From contig NZ_CAJMDQ010000029.1 of the NCBI RefSeq assembly GCF_905212195.1, positions 1 through 26,609 of the forward strand: a stretch of 26,609 nt of DNA. Reading direction: 5' to 3'. Positions 1 through 7,638 of this stretch are shown piece by piece. Position 1 is the first letter of the stretch; every line of letters starts with the position of its first letter. Position numbers and translations under genes: made by a program. The notes below the pieces were generated by a model, which did no database searches, had not been told where the DNA came from, and saw nothing but the letters and a program-made list of their open reading frames with translations. This DNA is from an uncultured Anaerotignum sp. Lineage in GTDB: Bacteria; Bacillota; Clostridia; Lachnospirales; Anaerotignaceae.

Positions 1-1005
1 GGTGCCGTAGCCAATACAGGACTTGCCATGCAGAAATTGGGCATTGATACAAAGCTCATGGGCAAAATTGGCGATGATGCACTGGGAAAGACCATACTCT
101 CTATTTTGGAATCCCATCATGCGGCAGAAGGGATGATTGTGGATGCAGATGCTACCACATCTTACAGTATTGTCCTTGCTATTCCCGGCATTGACCGTAT
201 GTTTTTACATCATCCCGGCGCAAACCATACTTTTTCATATGATGATTTAGATTTTGGGGAAATTGCAAAAGCGGACTTATTCCATTTTGGGTATCCACCC
301 ATCATGCGAAATATGTATCTTGACAACGGGAAAGAGCTGGTGCGTATTTTTCAGAAAGTTCATGCATCAGGTGTGCTGACTTCTTTGGACTTGGCGGCAA
401 TTGATCCTTCTTCTGAAGCGGCACAGCAAAACTGGGAAGAAATCCTGCGGCAGGTATTGCCTTATGTAGATTTCTTTGTACCTAGCATTGAGGAATTGTG
501 CATGATGATTGCACCGGAAACCTATGCAAAGTGGCTTGAGAGGGCAAATGGCAGTGATGTGACGGGGATTTTATCCTTATCAGATATTTTGCCTTTGGCA
601 GAAAAACTCCGGTCAATGGGTGCGAGAAATTTTCTCATCAAATGCGGCGCACCTGGGCTGTATTACGATATGGCAGATGCAGAAGTGCAGAAAGAACTGG
701 AAGAAAAAAGCGGATTACATTTTCTGGATTGGGCAGGGAAATCCGGTTTTGAAAAAAGTTATACTCCAGAGCAAGTGCTTTCCGGCACAGGAGCCGGGGA
801 CACCACCATTGCGGCCTTTCTCAGTGCCCTTTTGCAGGGATATGACTTGGAAACCTGTTTGCATTTGGCGTCAGCTACAGGCGCAAGTTGTGTAGCGGCT
901 TATGATGCCCTCAGTGGTATCAAACCCTTTGCAGAACAGTTGGAACATATTCAGAATGGTTGGAAAAAACAAGATTTGTTGAAAACGGAGGCAGAAACAT
1001 GTTAG
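1..1005 (+). CDS. PfkB-family carbohydrate kinase, 5' end outside window
   Basis: This is a ribokinase/PfkB-fold kinase that uses ATP to phosphorylate a sugar or sugar phosphate in the cytoplasm. The frame is open from base 1 and already encodes GAVANTGLA before the first ATG at 28. That matches the family's N-terminal GG-x-x-x-N substrate-binding motif, so the true start lies upstream of the window. The C-terminal signature SGTGAGDTTIAAF (about 780-820) carries the GAGD anion hole and catalytic Asp. The stop overlaps the next gene, a ketose-bisphosphate aldolase, by 7 bases. This suggests a two-step module in which the kinase makes a ketose bisphosphate or related phosphosugar and the aldolase splits it. 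The exact sugar (fructose-1-P, tagatose-6-P, a deoxy-gluconate or other) cannot be read from sequence alone. Confidence 0.9.
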   Translation, partial: GAVANTGLAMQKLGIDTKLMGKIGDDALGKTILSILESHHAAEGMIVDADATTSYSIVLAIPGIDRMFLHHPGANHTFSYDDLDFGEIAKADLFHFGYPPIMRNMYLDNGKELVRIFQKVHASGVLTSLDLAAIDPSSEAAQQNWEEILRQVLPYVDFFVPSIEELCMMIAPETYAKWLERANGSDVTGILSLSDILPLAEKLRSMGARNFLIKCGAPGLYYDMADAEVQKELEEKSGLHFLDWAGKSGFEKSYTPEQVLSGTGAGDTTIAAFLSALLQGYDLETCLHLASATGASCVAAYDALSGIKPFAEQLEHIQNGWKKQDLLKTEAETC

Positions 1006-1823
1006 TAAATTTGAATGATGTATTGCGTCCTGCAAGAGCAGGAAAATATGGCGTTGGACTTTTCAACGCAGTAAATCTGGAAATGGCAAAAGGCGTTTTG
1101 CAGGCAGCGGAAGAAAATCAGTGTCCTGTTATTATTGGTACAGCGGAGGTACTGCTGAATACAGCTACATTGGAAGAAACAGCAGATATGCTCCTGCCTA
1201 TGGCAAAACGGGCTTCTGTGCCTGTAGTACTGCATTTTGACCATGGTTTGACCCATGATTTGTGCGTGAAAGCATTGGAATTGGGATTCACTTCCATTAT
1301 GTATGACTGCTCTACAGATACATACGAAGATAATCTGAAAAAAGTGAAAGAAATGGCAGACATTGCCCACAGCTACGGCGCAACACTGGAAGCGGAACTG
1401 GGACATGTAGGGGAAGCGGCTGGACACGATCCTTCTGCTTTTTATACAGACCCTGCACAGGCATTGGAATTTGTTCAGCACACAGGCTGTGACGCTCTTG
1501 CCATTGCAGTAGGCACAGCCCATGGGGCTTATAAATTCCCTCCGAAACTGGATTTTGCCCGTATCGAAACCATTGCGGCACAGATGGATACCCCTCTGGT
1601 GCTTCATGGCGGTTCCGGTTTGACAGATGAAGACTTCCGTCATGCCATTGCCAGTGGTATCAGCAAAATCAATATTTTCACAGACATCAATGTGGCATAT
1701 GCGGAAGGTGCTAAAAAAGCATTGGCAGCAGGGGCTGTTTCCGCAACAGATATGTTCCCTTATCTGGTGGAAGCTGTGAAAGAAGCAACTGATAAAAAAA
1801 TGAAACTGTTTTCTATGAAATAA
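999..1823 (+). CDS. Class II (zinc) ketose-bisphosphate aldolase, FbaA/GatY/KbaY type
   Basis: This enzyme reversibly splits a ketose bisphosphate (fructose- or tagatose-1,6-bisphosphate) into dihydroxyacetone phosphate and an aldehyde. It is 274 residues, close to the family's 280-290. Visible motifs are HFDHG with catalytic D81 and zinc ligand H82, AELGH with E133, the zinc ligands H175 (TAHG) and H203 (LHGGSGL), and the phosphate-binding KINIFTDIN near 223-231. I start at ATG 999 because GGAG sits about 8 bases upstream. A longer in-frame start at 960 would lie deep inside the kinase gene without a good ribosome site. The 7-base overlap with the kinase indicates translational coupling. Substrate preference between fructose and tagatose forms is not resolved. 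Confidence 0.92.
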   Translation: MLVNLNDVLRPARAGKYGVGLFNAVNLEMAKGVLQAAEENQCPVIIGTAEVLLNTATLEETADMLLPMAKRASVPVVLHFDHGLTHDLCVKALELGFTSIMYDCSTDTYEDNLKKVKEMADIAHSYGATLEAELGHVGEAAGHDPSAFYTDPAQALEFVQHTGCDALAIAVGTAHGAYKFPPKLDFARIETIAAQMDTPLVLHGGSGLTDEDFRHAIASGISKINIFTDINVAYAEGAKKALAAGAVSATDMFPYLVEAVKEATDKKMKLFSMK

Positions 1824-1845
1824 AAGAAATAAAAGAAATAAAAAA

Positions 1846-1875
1846 GAGCAATCCTAAAGCAGGATTGCTCTTTTT
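1846..1875. terminator. Bidirectional intrinsic terminator between convergent genes
   Basis: A perfect 10-bp stem (GAGCAATCCT / AGGATTGCTC) with a 5-base loop is flanked by A-rich sequence on the left and TTTTTG on the right. U-tracts are therefore present in both directions. It lies between the aldolase (+) and the PqqD-like gene (-) and should end both transcripts. Confidence 0.9.
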
Positions 1876-1899
1876 GTTTATGAAACAATCAGGTAGAAA

Positions 1900-2262
1900 T
1901 TAAGTATTGCTCTTTTGCGTCAATTTTACAAAGTGATAACTTTCTAAAATCTGAAAATACTTGGCAATACGGGGGTAGAGGGGTTCTGCCTCTTTTCCGA
2001 ATTCTGCCTTTACTTCCAGTGCCAGATCCGCAACGCTTTTCTGTCCATCCATACGAGGCCAGAGAAAACTGCCCATGGTATCCAAATGAACCTGTGTGTA
2101 TTTCGGTTTTTTGAATACCTTCTGTGCGATGCTGTGGAACAGTCCGCTGTTTTCTACCATCAGGGTTACAACTCCATCCTCTGCTGTTTGCCAATTCTCG
2201 ATGTTATGGGATGGAATCATATCCAGATAATTGATTTGTGGTGTTTCTTTTTTCTTTTTCAT
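1900..2262 (-). CDS. PqqD-like small protein next to OPT transporter
   Basis: A 120-residue protein resembling the PqqD family (PF05402). That fold includes RiPP precursor-peptide recognition elements as well as many stand-alone proteins of unknown role. The recognisable stretch is residues about 64-115: GSFLWPRMDGQKSV, then an Asp/Glu-rich helix (ALEVKAEFGKEAEPL), then ILESYHFVKL. This matches the family pattern of G-x-x-x-W, a DG turn, and a final helix ending in a hydrophobic strand. Its start lies 2 bases after the OPT stop, so the two are almost certainly cotranscribed and translationally coupled. No radical-SAM or lanthipeptide enzyme lies nearby, so a role in peptide modification is not supported. 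It may be an accessory or regulator of the transporter. Confidence 0.75.
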   Translation of the reverse strand: MKKKKETPQINYLDMIPSHNIENWQTAEDGVVTLMVENSGLFHSIAQKVFKKPKYTQVHLDTMGSFLWPRMDGQKSVADLALEVKAEFGKEAEPLYPRIAKYFQILESYHFVKLTQKSNT

Positions 2263-2264
2263 GC

Positions 2265-4166
2265 TTATTTCTTCACCCTGTTTTTACCCCAAAGGGAGGA
2301 TTTCAACAGTGTCAGAATGATCAGAGCCAGTACAACGATGCTGCCGATGACACCCAGGCTGAAGCCGTTCAGGAGATTGGAAGGATCGATTGTGAATACT
2401 GCCAGAATTGCCAGTGCGATACCAACCAGACCTTCGCCGGCGATCATACCAGCACAGTACAGAGTACCGTCGTTGAGCTGTGCGTCTTTTGTTTTCTGGT
2501 CTACGTTCTTTCTTCTGTTCATCAGCAGATTGATGATACCGCCAATCATGATACATGCATTCAGCTGAACGGGAAGATACAGACCAACAGCAAAAGGCAT
2601 TACGGGTACACCAACGATTTCAATGCCGATGGCAATGAATACGCCGATGAATACCAGAGACCAAGGCAGGTCGCCGCCCATGATACCTTCTACGATCATT
2701 TTCATCAGTGTTGCCTGAGGCGCAGGGATTTCTGCTGTGCCGTAGCCCCATGCTTTGTGCAGCAGGTACAGAACGCCGCCGATAGCCAGGGAAGAAGCCA
2801 GGATACCGATCAATTCACCGATCTGCTGTTTTTTAGGTGTTGCGCCCAGCAGGTAACCTGTTTTCAAGTCCTGAGAAGTGTCACCAGCCAGAGCTGCGAT
2901 AACACAGATAACGGAACCAATTGCAATGGCACCTGTCATACCTTCGATACCTGTCATGCCCATGGATTTGAGCAGCAGTGTTGCAATCAACAGTGTTGCG
3001 ATTGCCATACCGGAAACAGGGTTGTTGGAGCTGCCTACCAGACCAACCATACGTGCGGAAACGGTTGCAAAGAAGAAGCCGAATACAACGATCATGATTG
3101 CGCCTGCCAGGTTAACAGGGATTGCAGGGAACAGCCAGATAACCAGTGCAACTGCAGCGATGCTGATCAGGATGACGTTCATAGGCAGGTCCTGATCTGT
3201 ACGAGCTGTGCCGTGTGCGCCGCTGTTTTTCAGACCCTTCATTGCCTGCGCGAAAGTGCGGCAGATCAGAGGGAAAGATTTGATCAGGCTGATCAGACCA
3301 CCAGTAGCGATGGCACCTGCACCGATGTAACGAACATAGCTGCCCCAAATGCCGCTGGGACCGCTTTCTGCAAAAATCTGCGCGATGGTTGTGGTACCGG
3401 GATACATAACAATGTCGCTGCCGAACAGCAGAATAATAGGGATCAGTACACACCAGCCGAACAGACCACCTACGAACATGTAGGAGGAAATTCTGGGGCC
3501 TACAATGTAACCAACACCAATCAGCGCAGGGTAAATCTGGGTACCAATCTGACCGCCCAGACTTTTGAATGTGTAGTTGATTTCACTGGGAACCAGTTTC
3601 AAGCCATCTACAATGAATTTGAAGATAGCTGCAAAGCCCATGCCTTTGAATACGGTGGAAGCGTTGGAACCGCCTTCTTCACCAGCCAGCAGTACGTCTG
3701 CACATGCTGTACCTTCGGGGTAGGGCAGAGTTGCGTGTTCCTTAACGATCAGCGCGTTACGCAGGGGCACCATGAACATAACGCCCAGGATACCACCGCA
3801 AAGTGCGATGACTGTAATTTCCAGAAGACCAGGGTTTTCCCCTTTGCCTTCCGCTGCCCACAGGAACAGAGCAGGCAGAGTGAAAATTGCACCGGCCGCC
3901 AGGGATTCACCGGCAGAGCCGATTGTCTGTACGATATTGCTTTCCAGAATGGAGTTTTTCTTCATGACGATACGGATGATTGCCATGGAGATAACTGCCG
4001 CAGGAATGGAAGCAGATACTGTCAGACCAACACGAAGACCTAAGTATGCATTTGCTGCACCAAAGATAATCGCTAACAGGACACCGACGATAACAGATGT
4101 CACTGTGATTTCCGGGGTTACTTTCTCCGCCGGAATGTACGGTTTGAAATCTTTGTTTTCGCTCAT
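2265..4166 (-). CDS. OPT-family oligopeptide transporter
   Basis: A 633-residue polytopic membrane protein of the OPT superfamily, typically a proton-coupled importer of oligopeptides or peptide-like metal chelates. The N-terminal segment contains IFGAANAYLGLRVGLTVSAS, followed by PAAVISMAI, which is the classic bacterial OPT opening. About 14-16 hydrophobic helices follow. There is a basic/polar loop near residue 315-330 and a conserved GDTSQDLKTGYLLGATP motif in the second half. Its length fits the prokaryotic group. The ribosome site AGGAAGAG precedes the ATG, and a strong sigma-A-type promoter lies 50-75 bases upstream. It is followed immediately by the PqqD-like gene. A long open frame on the opposite strand is a codon-bias shadow. 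The substrate is not predictable. Confidence 0.93.
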   Translation of the reverse strand: MSENKDFKPYIPAEKVTPEITVTSVIVGVLLAIIFGAANAYLGLRVGLTVSASIPAAVISMAIIRIVMKKNSILESNIVQTIGSAGESLAAGAIFTLPALFLWAAEGKGENPGLLEITVIALCGGILGVMFMVPLRNALIVKEHATLPYPEGTACADVLLAGEEGGSNASTVFKGMGFAAIFKFIVDGLKLVPSEINYTFKSLGGQIGTQIYPALIGVGYIVGPRISSYMFVGGLFGWCVLIPIILLFGSDIVMYPGTTTIAQIFAESGPSGIWGSYVRYIGAGAIATGGLISLIKSFPLICRTFAQAMKGLKNSGAHGTARTDQDLPMNVILISIAAVALVIWLFPAIPVNLAGAIMIVVFGFFFATVSARMVGLVGSSNNPVSGMAIATLLIATLLLKSMGMTGIEGMTGAIAIGSVICVIAALAGDTSQDLKTGYLLGATPKKQQIGELIGILASSLAIGGVLYLLHKAWGYGTAEIPAPQATLMKMIVEGIMGGDLPWSLVFIGVFIAIGIEIVGVPVMPFAVGLYLPVQLNACIMIGGIINLLMNRRKNVDQKTKDAQLNDGTLYCAGMIAGEGLVGIALAILAVFTIDPSNLLNGFSLGVIGSIVVLALIILTLLKSSLWGKNRVKK

Positions 4167-4213
4167 GTTTCTCTTCCTTCTTTATAATTCTTTTTGATTG
4201 GCCAACATGTATC

Positions 4214-4242
4214 AGTATAGTATAAAACAATATGTATGACAA
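4214..4242 (-). promoter_or_regulatory. Sigma-A-type promoter of the OPT-pqqD operon
   Basis: Read on the minus strand: TTGTCA (4237-4242), exactly 17 bases, then TATACT (4214-4219). This is a close match to TTGACA-17-TATAAT. It sits about 48 bases upstream of the OPT start codon and points toward it. Confidence 0.75.
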
Positions 4243-4608
4243 GTGTTTTATGCATATTTTCATATGTTTTTTCGTGAAATTATCGTTATTTCCATTTATT
4301 TACAGTAAGATTTTTGAAATTTTTTATCTAAATTGTACATTTTTAAATACCTTGTATGATAAGAAAGACGGAAAATCAATGGTTTGCGGATATGGAGTTT
4401 TGAAAAGTGGCTAATTACATGGTATGAATACAAAAATGTATGGTTGCATAAAAAGACAATCTTTGCAAAATATGAAATAAATTGAAAATTAAAAATGAAA
4501 TTACACTTTTTGTGTAGTAATTTTCGAGAAAGAATGTGAAACTGTATACCGATATATCTGACAAATGACCGACAAATAAGCATACACAAAATAGGCTCGC
4601 AAAACAAC
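4243..4608. other. AT-rich intergenic stretch with no gene seen
   Basis: Strongly AT-rich DNA upstream of the OPT promoter. Open frames here (for example around 4296-4607 on the minus strand) have no ribosome site, are Phe/Ile/Lys/Cys-rich and resemble nothing known. A small dyad (AAATTACAC / GTGT-AG-TAATTT, 4498-4524) is the only visible structure. I see nothing else. Confidence 0.5.
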
Positions 4609-4773
4609 TTTCCTTTAAGAAGACATTAATTTTCTATTTCCTTGATTTTTTAAGAGAAATTGCGACGGCTTTTTTCAGACGAAAACATATCAAATAGAAT
4701 CTCAATATAATTAAGAAAGCCAAAATCCTTTGTCATAATAAGGCTTTTGACTTTCTTTGTTTTCTTATGAAAA
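4609..4773 (+). repeat. Dispersed intergenic repeat, copy A (full length)
   Basis: A 165-bp element that aligns along its whole length with 17922-18083, while its left part aligns with 26548-26609. In order it has: left end TTTCCTTTAAGAAGACATT; an arm returning as TTTTTTAAGAG; the core TTGCGACGGCT (4660-4670); a motif GAAAACATA; a long hairpin 4713-4730 / 4740-4757 (AAGAAAGCCAAAATCCTT with two mismatches); and right end GTTTTCTTATGAAA. The right end is an imperfect inverted repeat of the left end. It lies downstream of the HAD-phosphatase terminator (minus-strand reading). No coding frame is visible inside. Confidence 0.85.
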
Positions 4774-4857
4774 TGCTCCTAAGCATATAATCTTTTTCCT
4801 GATTACAAAATGAGAACAATATGTGGTGATGTAGAACAATTCTGATAAAAATAGAAT

Positions 4858-4891
4858 AGCCGGAATTCTTTGTATTTTAAAGATTCCGGCT
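4858..4891 (-). terminator. Hairpin terminator of the thiamine-binding/HAD operon
   Basis: The stem AGCCGGAATTCTTT / AAAGATTCCGGCT has one bulged base and a 7-base loop. On the minus strand it follows the HAD gene stop by about 55 bases. The downstream T-run is interrupted (ATTCTATTTTTATC), so termination strength is uncertain. Confidence 0.65.
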
Positions 4892-4946
4892 AAATTTCTT
4901 TGCGCAGCAGTTTTAGATGATGTACTGCTTTTGATTTTGTGTAAGT

Positions 4947-5582
4947 TTAGAGCAATTCTTCGTAGCTCTGGATATACCGATCTGCAGTGCTGGAAATGGC
5001 TTGTTTTTCACTGTCAGATGTAGGGTCTGCAATGGCATAGACAGTAAAACCGCCGTCTTTTGCACTTTTGATTGCGTAGTAAGCATCTTCAAAGACAATG
5101 GTATCTTCTAAAGTGCCGCCTAACCGTTCCATCATCATTTGGAATACTTTGGGGCTGTCTTTGGATGCGCCCACTTCGGTACATGTTGCCACAAATTCAA
5201 AGTAAGGCAGAAGTTCCAGACGATTCAGTGCAAGATGGATATAATCCGCTTCCGAAGCAGTCAGAATACACATCTTTGTGCCTTTGTTTTTTTCCTGTTC
5301 CAGAAATTCCTTTACAAAAGGCTTCAGCGGAATGGAATTTGCATACTGGTCTGCAACGTAAGAAATGACTTCGTCACAGATTTCCCGTACAGTCTGTGTT
5401 GCCCCCAATTCCTGACGGAAAAATTCTGCCGTCTGCGGCAATGTCTGTTTTTTCATCACGGAAAGCAGATTGGGGGGGATGGGAATGTTGTGGCTTTCCA
5501 GATAGCGTTTTCCTGTGTTTCTCCAGACAGGCATAGAATCAATGAGAGTGCCGTCCAGATCGAAAATAATATGTTTTGTCAT
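4947..5582 (-). CDS. HAD-superfamily hydrolase, beta-phosphoglucomutase-like
   Basis: A predicted cytoplasmic phosphatase or phosphomutase of the HAD superfamily, subfamily with an alpha-helical cap after motif I. All four motifs are visible: D8-L-D10-G-T (nucleophile and acid/base Asp), T108 in LTAS, K141 in KDSPKVF, and E165-D166 in VFEDAYYA. The cap covers roughly residues 18-85. I use ATG 5582 (211 residues) rather than the ATG at 5588, because AAGGA at 5590-5594 is 7 bases from the former and only 1 from the latter. That ribosome site overlaps the end of the upstream thiamine-binding gene, so the two are coupled. The substrate is not predictable. A phosphosugar or nucleotide/thiamine phosphate would fit the family and the neighbour, but this is inference. 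Confidence 0.88.
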   Translation of the reverse strand: MTKHIIFDLDGTLIDSMPVWRNTGKRYLESHNIPIPPNLLSVMKKQTLPQTAEFFRQELGATQTVREICDEVISYVADQYANSIPLKPFVKEFLEQEKNKGTKMCILTASEADYIHLALNRLELLPYFEFVATCTEVGASKDSPKVFQMMMERLGGTLEDTIVFEDAYYAIKSAKDGGFTVYAIADPTSDSEKQAISSTADRYIQSYEELL

Positions 5583-5592
5583 ATGCATATCC

Positions 5593-5889
5593 TTATTTAT
5601 TGAATTTGTCGATTTTTTCGTTGATGGTCAGTACGCCAGTAGGGTTGTGGAATACTTTGATATATGTTTTTGTGGAAGGTGCGCCTTCTTCGATGGGGAT
5701 TTCCTGACAGCGTTTTGCGATAGCCATCAGACCTTCCAGATCGCCTTCGATGGTGGTTTCAAAAGGACCAACCACATAGTGATAACCTGTGCTGTCAATG
5801 TAGGCAATGACTTTATCTACAATGGCAAGAACCTTTTCTGTTTCTGTAACGTCAGGCAGTACCTGAACTGCAATACTTGTTGTATACAT
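5593..5889 (-). CDS. Thiamine-binding MTH1187/YqgV-family protein
   Basis: A 98-residue soluble protein of the UPF0045 / Thiamine_BP family (PF01910, MTH1187/YkoF/YqgV-type). These ferredoxin-like folds form oligomers and bind thiamine or its pyrimidine moiety. Characteristic features are the N-terminal strand MYTTSIAVQVLP, the VDKVIAYIDSTG helix, and YHYVVGPFETTIEGDLEGLM, which matches the family's hallmark GPFxTTIEG. A strong AAGGAGG site lies ahead of the ATG. It is the first gene of a two-gene operon with the HAD hydrolase. A role in thiamine salvage or buffering is inferred from the family. No TPP riboswitch was recognised upstream. Confidence 0.88.
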   Translation of the reverse strand: MYTTSIAVQVLPDVTETEKVLAIVDKVIAYIDSTGYHYVVGPFETTIEGDLEGLMAIAKRCQEIPIEEGAPSTKTYIKVFHNPTGVLTINEKIDKFNK

Positions 5890-5990
5890 TTTTCAAAACC
5901 TCCTTTTTCCGTCAGTTTAGCACTTTTTGGAAAAAAAGGCAAGGGCAGCAGAAGGGGCAAAAGACACAGTTTTTGATGGTTTTTGAGCAG

Positions 5991-6021
5991 AAAAAAAGTC
6001 CTTACCCAGATGGGTAAGGAC
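5991..6021 (-). terminator. Intrinsic terminator of the nhaC-like gene
   Basis: On the minus strand the 11-base arms GTCCTTACCCA and TGGGTAAGGAC are followed by seven T residues. It lies 9 bases after the antiporter stop. This is a textbook rho-independent terminator, and with A-rich sequence only on one side it works in one direction. Confidence 0.92.
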
Positions 6022-6029
6022 GAAAGAAA

Positions 6030-7343
6030 TCAGGATTTTTTCTTTTCAAAAATGATAAATACAAGTGCACAGATACCCAGCAGGATAGGGTAATAGCAGA
6101 AAGGTACGATTTCTACAGAAGATACGCTGACTGCGGCTGTGGCTGTTGCTGCAGAAGCATACAGCAGCTGTGCACCATAAGGAATCAGCCCCTGGAAAAC
6201 GGATGTGAAAATATCCAGCAGGGATGCGGTTCTTTTAGGAGAAATGTCGTAGTCGCTTGCGATTTCCTTAGCAATGGGACCTGCAATCACGATGGCAACA
6301 GTATTGTTTGCTGTAGAGCAGTCTACAACGGAGGACAGAGCGGCAATCCCGATCTGTGCGCCTTTCGGGCCATGGATGCAGCGGCGGATGATGTACAGCA
6401 GCCAGTCGATACCGCCATTTTGACGTACCAGAGAAACCAGACCGGCAACGATGATGGAAATAACGGTAATATCGTACATACCCATAATACCTTCGCCCAT
6501 GATGCCGAAGCTTTCAATGAGAGTAAAGTCGCCGTAAGCGATACCGATGCACAGAGAAAGGACTGTGCCGCCTACCAGCAGCATAAATACGTTCAAGCCA
6601 GCCAGTGCACCGATGAGTACCACCAGATAAGGCACGATACGGATGAAGTTGTATTCCAGTGCTTCTTCCATCACATAATCATTGCCTTTGGTGCGCAGGA
6701 AGAGTAAAATAGCTGTCAGGATTGCTGCAGGCAGCGCGATTTTGAAGTTTTCCCGGAATTTGTCTTTCATATCGCATCCCTGTGTTCTGGTAGCAGCAAT
6801 GGTTGTGTCGGAAATCATGGACAGGTTATCCCCGAACATGGCACCGCAGACAGCAGCGCCGATACACAGAGGCATTGCAATACCGGTTTTTTCGCTGATA
6901 CCGATGGCAATGGGTGCTAATGCAACAATGGTACCAACGGATGTACCCATGGAAGTGGAGATGAAGCAGCCTACCACAAAGACCCCAACTACGGCAACGC
7001 TGCCGGGCATGATGGATAAGCCAAAGTTTACGGTGGAATCTACACCGCCGGCCGCTTTTACAGAAGCGGAGAATGCGCCTGCCAGAATAAATACCAGACA
7101 CATGATCATGATGTTTTCGTCACCGGCACCACGGGCCATGTTGTTCAGCTTTTCTTCAAAGGAGAGTTTCTGTCCCTTTGGATTCTGCAGAAAAGCCACA
7201 ACGAGTGCAATGACGAAGCCCACAATGGCAGGCAGAGAATCGCCGAACATGCCGCCATGAGAGTTGTCGATGATACCCACTGCGATGAACAGCACAAGGA
7301 ACACCACAATGGGAATCAGTGCGAAAGGATTGCCTTTTTTCAT
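6030..7343 (-). CDS. NhaC-family Na+/H+ antiporter
   Basis: A 437-residue integral membrane protein with about 11-12 hydrophobic helices, of the ion transporter superfamily NhaC branch. It exchanges sodium (or a carboxylate such as malate/lactate in MleN-type relatives) for protons. Diagnostic stretches are the Ser/Thr-rich helix SMGTSVGTIVALAPIAIGIS, MFGDNLSMISDTTIAATRTQG around residues 165-190, and VVDCSTANNTVAIVIAGP near 335. It has its own terminator and is divergent from the LacI-type regulator. The ribosome site is weak (AGTAGG, about 9 bases upstream). Sodium versus organic-acid exchange cannot be separated by sequence inspection. Confidence 0.9.
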   Translation of the reverse strand: MKKGNPFALIPIVVFLVLFIAVGIIDNSHGGMFGDSLPAIVGFVIALVVAFLQNPKGQKLSFEEKLNNMARGAGDENIMIMCLVFILAGAFSASVKAAGGVDSTVNFGLSIMPGSVAVVGVFVVGCFISTSMGTSVGTIVALAPIAIGISEKTGIAMPLCIGAAVCGAMFGDNLSMISDTTIAATRTQGCDMKDKFRENFKIALPAAILTAILLFLRTKGNDYVMEEALEYNFIRIVPYLVVLIGALAGLNVFMLLVGGTVLSLCIGIAYGDFTLIESFGIMGEGIMGMYDITVISIIVAGLVSLVRQNGGIDWLLYIIRRCIHGPKGAQIGIAALSSVVDCSTANNTVAIVIAGPIAKEIASDYDISPKRTASLLDIFTSVFQGLIPYGAQLLYASAATATAAVSVSSVEIVPFCYYPILLGICALVFIIFEKKKS

Positions 7344-7638
7344 ACTGAGACCTACTTTCTTTTTTTAATTTTTTTACCTTACTGTAATCATACAACAACA
7401 TTCGTTATAATACAAGATAGATGCAAAAATATAAGTTTTGTTTGAAATATAAAAATAATTTTGACGAAAATACAGAAAAAATATGTGAGAAAAAAAGCAG
7501 ATTTTTTTGTGTTCTTGCAAAAATCCATAAAAATAGAAAATATTCTACAAAATGGGTATAGGATAAATAGAAAATAACAGATATAATAGGGTAAAAAGAA
7601 GAAATATGCATTCTTTTTGCCTAAAAAGGGGGGATTGT
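7344..7638. other. AT-rich divergent intergenic region, nhaC-like / lacI-like
   Basis: About 295 bases with promoters expected for both flanking genes. TATAAT-like boxes occur near 7580 (+, TATAAT ahead of the regulator) and near 7405 (minus-strand TATTAT), but neither has a convincing -35. A Spo0A-like heptamer with one mismatch (TGACGAA, 7462-7468) is present. I saw no clear LacI-type palindromic operator. Confidence 0.4.

Noticed and set aside
960..998. Earlier in-frame start for the aldolase
   Set aside because: It adds 13 residues inside the kinase gene with no ribosome site. The ATG at 999 has GGAG and gives the normal family N-terminus.
2238..4043. A 601-codon open frame on the plus strand opposite the OPT gene
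   Set aside because: It is antisense to a clear transporter gene, is full of Cys, Gln, His and Asn with no domain, and lacks a ribosome site. It arises from the codon bias of the real gene.
4498..4524. Small AT-rich hairpin
   Set aside because: It is short, without a clear T-run or neighbouring gene end, and is expected by chance in such AT-rich sequence.
4296..4607. Minus-strand frame of 103 codons in the AT-rich gap
   Set aside because: The composition (Phe, Ile, Cys, His, Lys) is typical of random AT-rich DNA, with no ribosome site.
5608..5618. Spo0A-box-like TTTGTCGATTTT
   Set aside because: It lies inside the coding end of the thiamine-binding gene, has one mismatch, and is not near a promoter.
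5890..5990. Possible TPP riboswitch upstream of the thiamine-binding gene
   Set aside because: Only about 100 bases lie between this gene and the antiporter terminator, and no THI-box (CTGAGA) sequence is visible in the correct orientation.
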